Shown here piece after piece: positions 46,065 through 53,904 of a stretch of 64,000 nt of DNA; position 1 is the stretch's first letter, and each line of letters opens with the position of its first letter. The position numbers and the translations under genes are program-made. Below the pieces are notes generated by a model, which was given only the letters and a program-made list of their open reading frames with translations, was not told where the DNA came from and searched no databases. The DNA comes from CAYVBJ01 sp964449075 (lineage in GTDB: Bacteria; Bacteroidota; Rhodothermia; Balneolales; Balneolaceae). The stretch covers positions 101,193-165,192 of the forward strand of contig CAYVBJ010000002.1 of assembly GCA_964449075.1 (NCBI GenBank), read 5' to 3'.

Positions 46065-46780
46065 CAGAGTACCATGAGTAAAAACAGGATGGCTCCCGTC
46101 AGGTTTATGATTAAATGTATATAGAGGCTTATTTTGTAATTTTTAAAGTACCAGGCGGGAAATACCAAAATGGCTGATATCAGAATCAATGTAAGGTAAT
46201 TCCAGGGCTGCCAGAAATGATACAAGGCAAATAGCAAACTGGCTAAAACAGGAACTGCAACCCCTTTTCCCTGCATGCGGGGTAATAAATATCCCCGGAA
46301 ATACCATTCTTCGGTAAATGGAATCAGCAGGCCGTCAATCCCGATGCGAAAAACGGCTGTAATCACAAGCGCCTGCCGGGAATAGCCATTAAAAAATTCG
46401 GAGTCATAAAAGTACCAATCGGGCAGCCATCCGAACACCTGAGTCTTTATACTTTCGTCCATCAACGACATACCGCCTGCAATTATAAAAATGGCAATGA
46501 CTCCAATGCTAATGATCCCGAGGAATTTCTTTTTTTCAACCGGTTTATTAACCAGGATGCGCTGAAGAAACGGTTTGTCAACCGTGGACTTTTTTGCCTT
46601 CCAGATCAAATAACCCAGTTCGGCGGGAAGGATAACCATCAAAAAGGCAATCATCAGGCTCATCAGGGAGGGATATCCCATCGAATGGATAAACGGGGTA
46701 ATCAACAGATAGATACCCAGTATTAATACCCCCGGAAAGAGGTGCAAAAAAACAATATTCCTTTTTGAGATTTTATCCAT
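46064..46780 (-). CDS. CPBP family intramembrane metalloprotease
   Basis: The ATG at 46780 gives a 238-residue protein; a TTG at 46822 would add 14 residues. It has six or seven hydrophobic helices and the CPBP/CAAX-protease motifs EEWYFRGYLLP (EExxxR) and FALYHFWQPWNYL. These integral membrane enzymes cleave peptides within the membrane or act as adaptors. It is the first gene of a coupled operon with the LolA-like, serine hydrolase and amidohydrolase genes. The stop overlaps the next start (TGATG). Confidence 0.9.
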   Translation of the reverse strand: MDKISKRNIVFLHLFPGVLILGIYLLITPFIHSMGYPSLMSLMIAFLMVILPAELGYLIWKAKKSTVDKPFLQRILVNKPVEKKKFLGIISIGVIAIFIIAGGMSLMDESIKTQVFGWLPDWYFYDSEFFNGYSRQALVITAVFRIGIDGLLIPFTEEWYFRGYLLPRMQGKGVAVPVLASLLFALYHFWQPWNYLTLILISAILVFPAWYFKNYKISLYIHLIINLTGAILFLLMVL

Positions 46781-46976
46781 TATTTGCTGTTTACCAATGC
46801 TGTTTTCTCTAACAAGTATCAAGGCAATGATAAACCCGCATATAATGATCTCTTAAAGAATTGGAATAAATGTTGCTATTTAAAGAATGAACATTGGGCT
46901 GAAGGAGCAGACAGAGAAGAAACCACTAAGCACCCGCTCAATTGCGACCCAAAAAATGATGAGCTCAACAACTGAT

Positions 46977-47471
46977 TTAGCCAATTTTAGTTTCATTAAG
47001 TCCTTTTGAAATCAAAAAATCGACCAGATCTTCATTCTCTGAACCACCTGCCCTGGCATGGTGAAGTAGTGTAAACCCGTGCGGACCTTTTGCATTGAGT
47101 ATTTTAGGGTAAACATCAATTAACTGCTGAAGAATATGTAATTCCCCCATCATCGCAAGCGTGAATATATTTATCCGGGCACCTTGTGAAATTAGAAAAC
47201 CTGCAATTTCCTTATTACCCAAATGATTGGCACCACCAATGGCTGTCTCAAAGTCACCATTTCCCCAATCCCAGGAACAATTAATCAGGTTTGGATTCTT
47301 GACTAACATTGTTTTTACCTTTTCCAAGTCATTATGGCCTGCTTTTACAAACTCAAATACAAGTTCTTTATCTAAAGGATCTTTAGCCTGTTTATTGAGA
47401 TCGTTCTCAAATTGATTAAAACCGATTAAAAGTGTCAAACCTGATAACTCCAAAAATTTTGATCGTTTCAT
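46977..47471 (-). CDS. Ankyrin-repeat exported protein
   Basis: The ATG at 47471 starts a 164-residue protein with N-terminal MKRSKFLELSGLTLLIG, a likely export signal. Three or four ankyrin repeats follow (AGHNDLEKVKTMLVKNPNLIN, LGNKEIAGFLISQGARIN, GFTLLHHARAGGSENEDLVDFLISKG). A start at 47507 would put 12 extra residues before the positively charged segment. Such proteins bind other proteins; target unknown. It has the same direction as the CPBP operon, which lies 196 bp further along, so linkage is possible but weak. Confidence 0.88.
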   Translation of the reverse strand: MKRSKFLELSGLTLLIGFNQFENDLNKQAKDPLDKELVFEFVKAGHNDLEKVKTMLVKNPNLINCSWDWGNGDFETAIGGANHLGNKEIAGFLISQGARINIFTLAMMGELHILQQLIDVYPKILNAKGPHGFTLLHHARAGGSENEDLVDFLISKGLNETKIG

Positions 47472-47814
47472 AAACCGGATTTCGTTAAAATGGATAATCT
47501 GAAACAATGAATACTTTGACTTTCTCCCAACGGTAAAAGAATAAATGACCTAAACCGGAGAGTGAATACCCGATGGGCAGAATAAAATTAACTGGGCTGT
47601 TATTGCAAGTTCATTCCTCATTTTCCAATGCTTATTCCGTTTGACTTACATTAAGTGAGAGGTAGCTTTACCTTAAGTAAAAATAAGTTTAAGTCTTTTT
47701 GATGTCTGGCTAAAAATAGGCCAGAAAAATTTTTTGATTCCTGTAAAACTGAGTTAACGAAACAGAACCGGCACTACTTCGTAATAAGATCCATCATATA
47801 ATGATTTATATAGT
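47472..47814. other. Divergent intergenic region with short A/T repeats
   Basis: A 343-bp region between divergent genes. Around 47640-47705 it contains three TTAAGT/CTTAAG-like hexamers (CATTAAGTGAG, CCTTAAGTAA, AAGTTTAAG) that could form a binding site or be chance. No gene seen. Confidence 0.4.
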
Positions 47815-48840
47815 ATGCTTAAAAACGCACTCCTTTTTGCCTCAGCTCTCCTGATACTCTTATCAGGGTATTTGACGTATATCTACTACACCGACCTGGT
47901 TGTTTTTGATCAGGTAACTACCGAAACAGTAAGCTTTCAAAGCGTCGATATTACTTTATCGGGAGAACTTGCCAAGCCCGAAGGAGTGGAAAATCCGCCG
48001 GTATTTGTGTTCATTCACGGTTCCGGGGAAACTCCTAAAGAAGATCTTGCCTGGTACGCCCGCAAAGCCAATAAACATGGCTATGCCTCTATTACCTTTG
48101 ACAAACGCGGGGTCGGAAATTCCGAAGGTGCTGAAGATTTTCACCGTTATTTTGATTTCGAAAGCCTGGCCCGGGATGTGGCAGCCGCCGTTCAGTTTGC
48201 AGCAAACAGAAGCGACCTTAATGGGTCGGAGATATATTTATTTGCTGTGAGCCAGGGAGGATGGGTGGCCCCCCTGGCCACATCCCTTTCAGATGTTCCC
48301 ATTGCAGGCATGATTGTGATTTCGGCTTCAGTGGTACCGGTTCGTGAAGACCGCATTTTTGAACGGGCTGCTCGCCTTAAACGGGAAGGCTTTACTGAAG
48401 AGGAAGTAGAACAAGCCACTAAGCTGCAGATCGCCGATCAAAATTTTTCAAGTGATTCAACATCCTACGACTCATTAAAACTTTTATGGGATCAGTACAA
48501 GGATGAACGATGGTTCCGCCGGGTGTATCTCTCCGAAGAACCCCTTGATTATTCACATTCCTGGAGGCAGCATCACTCCAAAATCATCGATTTTAACCCT
48601 CTGCCGATTCTTCAGAATTTAGAGATGCCCGTCGTGTGGATATTCGGAGATCCGGAACTGGACGGTTTAGGCCCTGTAAAACAAAGTATCACCAACCTTG
48701 AAGGCCTCAAGAGCCAAGGCAAAGAATACCTGATTCTTACTTATCCGGGATATGACCACAACCTCGAGAGAAAAATCTTATTTGATCTTGTACCAACCTA
48801 TTCCGACTGGGAAAAACCTGCATTTAATTTTTTTAAATAA
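47815..48840 (+). CDS. Membrane-anchored alpha/beta hydrolase
   Basis: A 341-residue protein with an N-terminal anchor (residues 4-26). The alpha/beta-hydrolase domain has HGSGETPKEDLAWYA, ITFDKRGVGNSEG, nucleophile elbow FAVSQGGWVAP, FGDPELDGLGPV and the catalytic His in YPGYDHNLE. It resembles exported esterases or peptidases of the family seen elsewhere here (35369-36583). It starts an apparent operon with the next two genes (12 and 10 bp gaps). Substrate unknown. Confidence 0.9.
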   Translation: MLKNALLFASALLILLSGYLTYIYYTDLVVFDQVTTETVSFQSVDITLSGELAKPEGVENPPVFVFIHGSGETPKEDLAWYARKANKHGYASITFDKRGVGNSEGAEDFHRYFDFESLARDVAAAVQFAANRSDLNGSEIYLFAVSQGGWVAPLATSLSDVPIAGMIVISASVVPVREDRIFERAARLKREGFTEEEVEQATKLQIADQNFSSDSTSYDSLKLLWDQYKDERWFRRVYLSEEPLDYSHSWRQHHSKIIDFNPLPILQNLEMPVVWIFGDPELDGLGPVKQSITNLEGLKSQGKEYLILTYPGYDHNLERKILFDLVPTYSDWEKPAFNFFK

Positions 48841-48852
48841 CCGCGAGGAGAT

Positions 48853-49662
48853 ATGAGAACTTTTTTTAGCCAGAACAATAGAGAGCTTCTTTTTTTGCTT
48901 GCCGGCATAACTCTGATTAGCTGTTCAAGTCAAAAAACCAGCCATGATGTATCCGGTATCTCAAATCTGAAAGAAATTTCTTTATTAACTGCAGATAGCA
49001 TCACTGTCTATGGAGATATATTGTTTCAGGACTCCGCTTATCCAACCATTTTGTTATTTCACCAGGGCGGCTCAAATGCAAGAGCCGAGTACGCACCCGT
49101 CATTAAACAGCTGCTTGATGAACTACCGAAAATAAATATACTTGCCATTGATCAGCGCAGCGGCGGGCAAACCTACGGTTCATACAATCGAACTGTGTTC
49201 CGTCTTTCGCCTTACAAAAACCATTCCATGTGCGATACTTACAGCGACCTGGAAGCAGCTTTGAATTACATAACAAAACGAAACGTTACTGGACCTGTGA
49301 TCGTATGGGGAAGCAGTTACAGCGGCAGCCTGGCAATACAATTAGCAGCCAAAAATGGGGATTCTATTTCTGCGGTTCTTGCATTCTCACCGGCCTCAGG
49401 AGGCCCTATGGCCAATTGTAAGCCGGACGATTTTTTTGAAGGTATGAGTACTCCGCTTTTAGTTCTTCGTCCGGAACAAGAACTTCAAATTGAGAGTGTA
49501 CAGAAACAGTTTGAACTTTTGGAGCAACATGGACATCAAACCTATGTAGCTCAGAACGGCGTTCACGGGTCATCGATGCTGGTCAGCCGGCGGACAGGTA
49601 GCCCGGTAGACTTAAACTGGAATACCATTCTGAATTTTATCAACAAAATCGCAGCTAATTAA
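48853..49662 (+). CDS. Lipoprotein alpha/beta hydrolase
   Basis: A 269-residue lipoprotein (lipobox LISC near residue 24). The hydrolase domain has LLFHQGGSNARAEYAP, LAIDQRSGGQTYG, nucleophile elbow VWGSSYSGSLAIQ, LVLRPEQELQI and the catalytic His in NGVHGSSML. It resembles dienelactone-hydrolase-type or acyl hydrolases. A preceding GAGGAGAT ribosome-binding site supports the ATG at 48853. It is the second gene of a likely operon. Confidence 0.89.
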   Translation: MRTFFSQNNRELLFLLAGITLISCSSQKTSHDVSGISNLKEISLLTADSITVYGDILFQDSAYPTILLFHQGGSNARAEYAPVIKQLLDELPKINILAIDQRSGGQTYGSYNRTVFRLSPYKNHSMCDTYSDLEAALNYITKRNVTGPVIVWGSSYSGSLAIQLAAKNGDSISAVLAFSPASGGPMANCKPDDFFEGMSTPLLVLRPEQELQIESVQKQFELLEQHGHQTYVAQNGVHGSSMLVSRRTGSPVDLNWNTILNFINKIAAN

Positions 49663-49672
49663 CAGGAACACC

Positions 49673-50209
49673 ATGAAAATACCCGGCAATTTTATTTGCT
49701 ATGTTTTGCTATTTACAGCTTTTTTCAGCAACTCATTACATGCCCAAACCGCACTGTCTTCCCTTGAGCCCGAAAACTACTTCGACTTCTGGCTGGGCAA
49801 GTGGTCAGTAACCTGGGAAGAAGCGAACGGCACCACCGGCCGCGGCACGAATCATATTCACACAATCCTGGATGGCAAGGTTTTAATGGAAAATTTTGAA
49901 ATCCTTGAGGGAAGTAACAAGGGGTTTAAAGGCAAAAGCATGTCGGTGTACCAAGCGGCAAAAGACCGCTGGAAACAGGCCTGGACCGATAATAACGGAG
50001 GCTATTACGATTTTACCGGTATATTTACGGATGAGAAAAGGATCTTTCAGACTGAAGTGAACGAACTGCCGAATGGCCGCAGGTTTGTGCAGCGCATGGT
50101 GTTTTATGATATCTCGGAAGATTCGTTTACCTGGGACTGGGAGAGCTCACAAGACGGCGGTAAAAACTGGAGCCTGAGCTGGCGGATTTTTTATGAGCGA
50201 TTGGAATAA
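49673..50209 (+). CDS. Exported DUF1579-like protein
   Basis: A 178-residue protein with a signal peptide (ending LHAQ near residue 25). The mature domain begins YFDFWLGKWSVTWEE, followed by HTILDGKVLMENFEI and KGKSMSVYQAAKDRWKQAW. It resembles DUF1579 or lipocalin-like Bacteroidota domains. No active site recognised. It follows the hydrolase gene by 10 bp, so it is probably the last gene of that three-gene operon. Confidence 0.78.
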   Translation: MKIPGNFICYVLLFTAFFSNSLHAQTALSSLEPENYFDFWLGKWSVTWEEANGTTGRGTNHIHTILDGKVLMENFEILEGSNKGFKGKSMSVYQAAKDRWKQAWTDNNGGYYDFTGIFTDEKRIFQTEVNELPNGRRFVQRMVFYDISEDSFTWDWESSQDGGKNWSLSWRIFYERLE

Positions 50210-50248
50210 TGACTGTAACCATCATTGCTAATTGACATCGATTTAATT

Positions 50249-51277
50249 TTAATTTTTAAAAACTCCCTTTTTATTATTCATTAGATAGTTAATGGCAAAT
50301 TTAATAACAGGATCAGTTTCATTATCAAAATCATCAGGTGCTGGTGAAACTAAAATATCCGGGGGTATGCCGTTTCCTTCAATGGGAATCATATCAGGAG
50401 TGTAAGCAATCCAGTTAGATACAGAATACTTCCACCCGTTTTTTAGTTTAAAAAACTTTGGATTTCCCGTCGCGCCTCCGGTAGTATCACCAATAACAGT
50501 GACATGTGGAAGTTCTTTCATCGCCGAAATAAATGTCTCGTTACTGCTATAGACTCCTCTGCCTGATAATACAATAACCGGTTTGGTAAATTGCCAGTCA
50601 CCCCTTGGTGTGAGTTCCCTGCTTTGAACCGGGGTGAAATCCGTATGATTTGGACCATTCCTGAATTGAACTAATTCTATAATGCGTCGCTGGTCGGCAA
50701 AGCGGCTGGCAACAAGAAGGGCAATTGCATCATTTCCTCCGCCATTCATTCGAACATCCATAACCAATGCTTCCTTATCCCGATATAGATCCATTACTTC
50801 ATCAAACTCTTCAACATTAATTTGATGTTCATTCCAGCCCTCAAAGGCAAGATAAGGGATTCCTTCCATTGTAGCATGTCCCCAGTTTTTTTGCATCTGA
50901 ATCCAGTTGTTTGCTCTTACTGTAGATAACCAGGTTTCTCTTTTCCAATTAATGAAGCTATCTGCTGTATAGGTTACAATTTTATTTCCATCGCCCTTAT
51001 CAAAATATACATGAACGTCCATTAAAGGGGCCAGCATCTCAGATGATAAATCAAGTAATTCCTGATATGAATTTAAAGCTGCAGCTCTTGGATGGAATTT
51101 GTTGTAAGATGCGCGCCAGTCTATTTCTTTTAGCTCAAAGTAGGAGTAATTTTGATCAAAATTAGTCCACAAACTTTCAAATTCCTCCTCAAAATTAAGT
51201 GCTTGTTGCTGGTCGTCACAACTCCATATTAATGCACAAAAACATATTGTAATGGTACTGCAAAAGAATTTTTTCAT
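50249..51277 (-). CDS. Lipoprotein S41 family peptidase
   Basis: A 342-residue protein (lipobox LIWSC near residue 20). An N-terminal helical region precedes an S41 (C-terminal processing peptidase/TSP) core. MDVRMNGGGNDAI and LSGRGVYSSNETFISAM carry the predicted catalytic Ser, followed by GDTTGGATGNP. A PDZ domain is not obvious, so this is a short tail-specific-type protease like those of Bacteroidota cell envelopes. Its 3' end is convergent with the DUF1579-like gene. It begins 24 bp after the next lipoprotein's stop codon, which suggests a shared transcript. Confidence 0.87.
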   Translation of the reverse strand: MKKFFCSTITICFCALIWSCDDQQQALNFEEEFESLWTNFDQNYSYFELKEIDWRASYNKFHPRAAALNSYQELLDLSSEMLAPLMDVHVYFDKGDGNKIVTYTADSFINWKRETWLSTVRANNWIQMQKNWGHATMEGIPYLAFEGWNEHQINVEEFDEVMDLYRDKEALVMDVRMNGGGNDAIALLVASRFADQRRIIELVQFRNGPNHTDFTPVQSRELTPRGDWQFTKPVIVLSGRGVYSSNETFISAMKELPHVTVIGDTTGGATGNPKFFKLKNGWKYSVSNWIAYTPDMIPIEGNGIPPDILVSPAPDDFDNETDPVIKFAINYLMNNKKGVFKN

Positions 51278-51301
51278 TCTTCGAATATTTCTACAAAAAA
51301 C

Positions 51302-51850
51302 TTACTCAGTATTTTCTTTTAATACATCAGGGAAAGAATAGGCTATGGAAATTATTTGCCCGTTTTGGTATAAAAATGCCAACTCATTTCCTGTAAGCAG
51401 ATAAAAGTCTGTTAATCTCGATGGATCGTTATTATCTTCAGTACTTAGTTCCGGGTTACCCAGAGATGCTATTACCTCAGTACGTATAGAACCGATGCCA
51501 ATACCATCTTCGGTTTTTCCACTAAAGGAAGACTGAATTTCAATATTTGTAACCCCGGTAAATTTCTCCAGATCTCCGCCCGCCTCAAGTTCCGAACCCG
51601 GTAAAAGATAGGTAGTAATAATTAAGCTGTCTCCATAAAAAAACCGGCCACCGGTGAGTGCAAAAGCAAGAGATGAAGAAGGTTCACCTAAGCTTTTGAA
51701 TACCCTCCCTTGTTCATCACCCAAGGTGATTCCATTTATTTCCTTACCAAATATTATTTGAGGTTTCTTTTGGTCAATAGAGTGGTTAACACTGCAAGCA
51801 GAAATAAATATAAATACTGCAATTGTGGTAATAATTTTTTTTCTATGCAT
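51302..51850 (-). CDS. Lipoprotein with two BamE-like repeats
   Basis: A 182-residue lipoprotein (lipobox ISAC, about residue 19). Two similar segments read NGITLGDEQGRVFKSLGEPSS and GIGIGSIRTEVIASLGNPEL. Both match the short helix-turn pattern of SmpA/BamE-like proteins, in which a helix precedes LGxP. Beta strands with hydrophobic residues follow each. No function is assigned; a periplasmic binding or assembly role is possible. It is encoded 24 bp upstream of the S41 peptidase and may act with it. Confidence 0.66.
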   Translation of the reverse strand: MHRKKIITTIAVFIFISACSVNHSIDQKKPQIIFGKEINGITLGDEQGRVFKSLGEPSSSLAFALTGGRFFYGDSLIITTYLLPGSELEAGGDLEKFTGVTNIEIQSSFSGKTEDGIGIGSIRTEVIASLGNPELSTEDNNDPSRLTDFYLLTGNELAFLYQNGQIISIAYSFPDVLKENTE

Positions 51851-51988
51851 ATAAAAAAATAAAATTATGGTTCAAGACAATATACTTGCCCAAGCACCAT
51901 AAACCGCATAGAATGGACTAAACAGGATTTTCAGAGGAATGAATCTTAACCTATCAGTCCCAAAACAGATAAACACATGAAATGCAAC

Positions 51989-52246
51989 TCACCCCCTGTA
52001 CTTGAACGTAACCGGAATGGTATCATCGAGGGGCGTTCCGATGTGATAGAGCTCCCAGTCGGAATCGTAATTCAAAATTCGTTCGCGGAGAATATCCACC
52101 AGGTTTTCGGAGCTGCCATTTTCGGAATCCCACTCAAAGGTCTCCACCCGGAATTTCAGGTTCCGTTTTTCGCCGTTTACATGTATGTCCAGGTTGGCGA
52201 CTTTGTCTACATTCGGGATGGTGAATTGTACGCGAATATTATGCAT
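51989..52246 (-). CDS. Small conserved-looking protein of unknown function
   Basis: An 85-residue soluble protein with alternating beta-strand character (IRVQFTIPNVDKVANLDIHV, KFRVETFEWDS) and an acidic helix (SENLVDILRERILNYD). The composition and stop position look coding, unlike the overlapping reading frame on the other strand. No signal peptide or family. It stands alone. The ending DTIPVTFKYRG has a beta-strand pattern. Function unknown. Confidence 0.6.
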   Translation of the reverse strand: MHNIRVQFTIPNVDKVANLDIHVNGEKRNLKFRVETFEWDSENGSSENLVDILRERILNYDSDWELYHIGTPLDDTIPVTFKYRG

Positions 52247-52425
52247 GGCTTCAGAATGATGTTACTATTATATCAACTGTCTAAAAAAAAATATTCTGTT
52301 TTTATGGACATCAATAATTGTGCCTGAAATTATATGCTCTTTCCGGTTCCCGGAAACATCAATCAAAGCTTAATACACTGTTCATTTTTATTCACCCGGA
52401 TGTTCGCTTACGGGCATTTATATCC

Positions 52426-52836
52426 TTACCGCCAGGCACCGAGTACGGCTCCCATTAGAAGAAATGCAACGACCATAAATCCACCATTGATAAAAATGTA
52501 TTTCCAGGAACGCATCTCGAACAAGGCTATGACTCCAAAACCAAGTGCAACCCATCCAAAACCAGCTAAAAACCCAGCCAATATAGCAAATTGGAGGTCT
52601 GTGTCGGGTGAAGCAAGAAACCCCGCCAGGTTCGCCGACATAAGCAGAAAAAAGAGAAATGAGAAAGCGAATTTTTTTGTCTGATTGGAATTTTCAATGT
52701 CTTCTTCGGTGAAGTTGTTTGCATTCATCCACACTTTCCCGAATAAGAGTGGAGAGTACCATAATCCGCCAAGTAAAAAAGGAAGTACGGCAGCAACGAT
52801 GACTGCAGGAATGTTTATGTATTCAGGATCTATCAT
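52426..52836 (-). CDS. DUF1761 family membrane protein
   Basis: A 136-residue protein with four hydrophobic segments (about residues 7-27, 54-73, 78-101 and 113-133). The N-terminal segment FLLGGLWYSPLLFGKVWM and internal helix pattern match the DUF1761 family. Such proteins are of unknown function. It starts at 52836 with no strong Shine-Dalgarno sequence. Its upstream neighbour is an AraC-type gene in the same direction, 97 bp away. Confidence 0.85.
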   Translation of the reverse strand: MIDPEYINIPAVIVAAVLPFLLGGLWYSPLLFGKVWMNANNFTEEDIENSNQTKKFAFSFLFFLLMSANLAGFLASPDTDLQFAILAGFLAGFGWVALGFGVIALFEMRSWKYIFINGGFMVVAFLLMGAVLGAWR

Positions 52837-52933
52837 TTTGGTGTCCGGTTTAATTACTCTTAATAAGCAGATACAGGAGGCAGGATAATCAGTTCGTTTT
52901 TATAAGTATTGTAAATTTTTTACCTCATGAATG

Positions 52934-53779
52934 CTAATTTGGTGACGCCTGATCCTTGCTGTCCAGCGGAAAGAAGTTATCCTCATTATTTATAAACTTT
53001 TGGGCAATAAATTCCTGAGGATTGAACCCGGAAAAATGGGTGAACTCTTTAATAAAATGTGACTGGTCTGAATATCCGCACTGATAGGCAATTTCTGCCC
53101 ACGCAACCTGGTTGTTGCCTTTTATTTTTTGAAAGATCTCATTAAAACGAATGATACGCTGAAATGCTTTCGGGGTCAGTCCTACATATTTTTTAAACTG
53201 TTCAATCAAGTGTTTTTGTGATTTTGGATATTTTTCTATCGCTTTTGATAGTTTTGATACCGGTTTATCCTTCAATTCCTCAAGCACTTTTTGTAAAGGA
53301 GCAGGAGGTTCCCAGGTCTCGTCAAATTGCTTTTTGAGCCATTTGTCTATTATCTGGAACTTCTTAGTCGGGGATTCACCGGAAAGCAGCTCTTTCCTAA
53401 GTTCTAAAACCCCGGTTCCCAAAATCTCCACGGCTGGTAAGACCCGGTTCGTAATCATATGAATATTGGTGTGCAAAAAAGGAGCAGCTCCGCATGCTTT
53501 AAATTGAACTACGAACATTTCTGAGTCCGCATGTGCAGAGATGGTAATATAATGTTTCTGCTGACCTGATATCCAGGCTTTTTCAAAAGTTTCAAGCGGT
53601 TCAAGTGTATCATTATCAATGGTATTGCGGGGAATATCATCCAGCTCAAATATCAAATACATGTGCCCGTTTGGAACGACCCGCTCCTGTGAATGCCCGG
53701 GTATAAAATTCTTATAGTGAAATATCGATTCGATAAAAAGGCTGTAGGGCAGTGTTGGTATGTGAGTATTAAATTGCAT
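52934..53779 (-). CDS. AraC family transcriptional regulator
   Basis: The ATG at 53779 gives 281 residues; a TTG at 53833 would add 18 unlikely residues. An N-terminal ligand-sensing segment (VVPNGHMYLIFELDD) is followed by a C-terminal AraC/XylS HTH (about 180-270). Both helices are visible in WAEIAYQCGYSDQSHFIKEFTHFSGFNPQEF. It should bind DNA and respond to a small molecule. The DUF1761 gene lies 97 bp downstream and is a likely target or partner, and the ABC permease gene is 125 bp upstream. The stimulus is unknown. Confidence 0.9.
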   Translation of the reverse strand: MQFNTHIPTLPYSLFIESIFHYKNFIPGHSQERVVPNGHMYLIFELDDIPRNTIDNDTLEPLETFEKAWISGQQKHYITISAHADSEMFVVQFKACGAAPFLHTNIHMITNRVLPAVEILGTGVLELRKELLSGESPTKKFQIIDKWLKKQFDETWEPPAPLQKVLEELKDKPVSKLSKAIEKYPKSQKHLIEQFKKYVGLTPKAFQRIIRFNEIFQKIKGNNQVAWAEIAYQCGYSDQSHFIKEFTHFSGFNPQEFIAQKFINNEDNFFPLDSKDQASPN

Positions 53780-53904
53780 AAATAAAAGAATTAGATGATT
53801 TCCGTTTTTACGCTGCAAACGTGAATATTCCAATAATAATAAAGGCCATTCAAATAATCCCTGTCACATCAATTTTTTTCTCAACCCACTTAAGCAAACT
53901 GACC

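Noticed and set aside
51977..52327. 116-residue plus-strand frame
   Set aside because: It overlaps the minus-strand gene 51989-52246, which has better composition. I could not identify either by family, so this is a judgement of likelihood.
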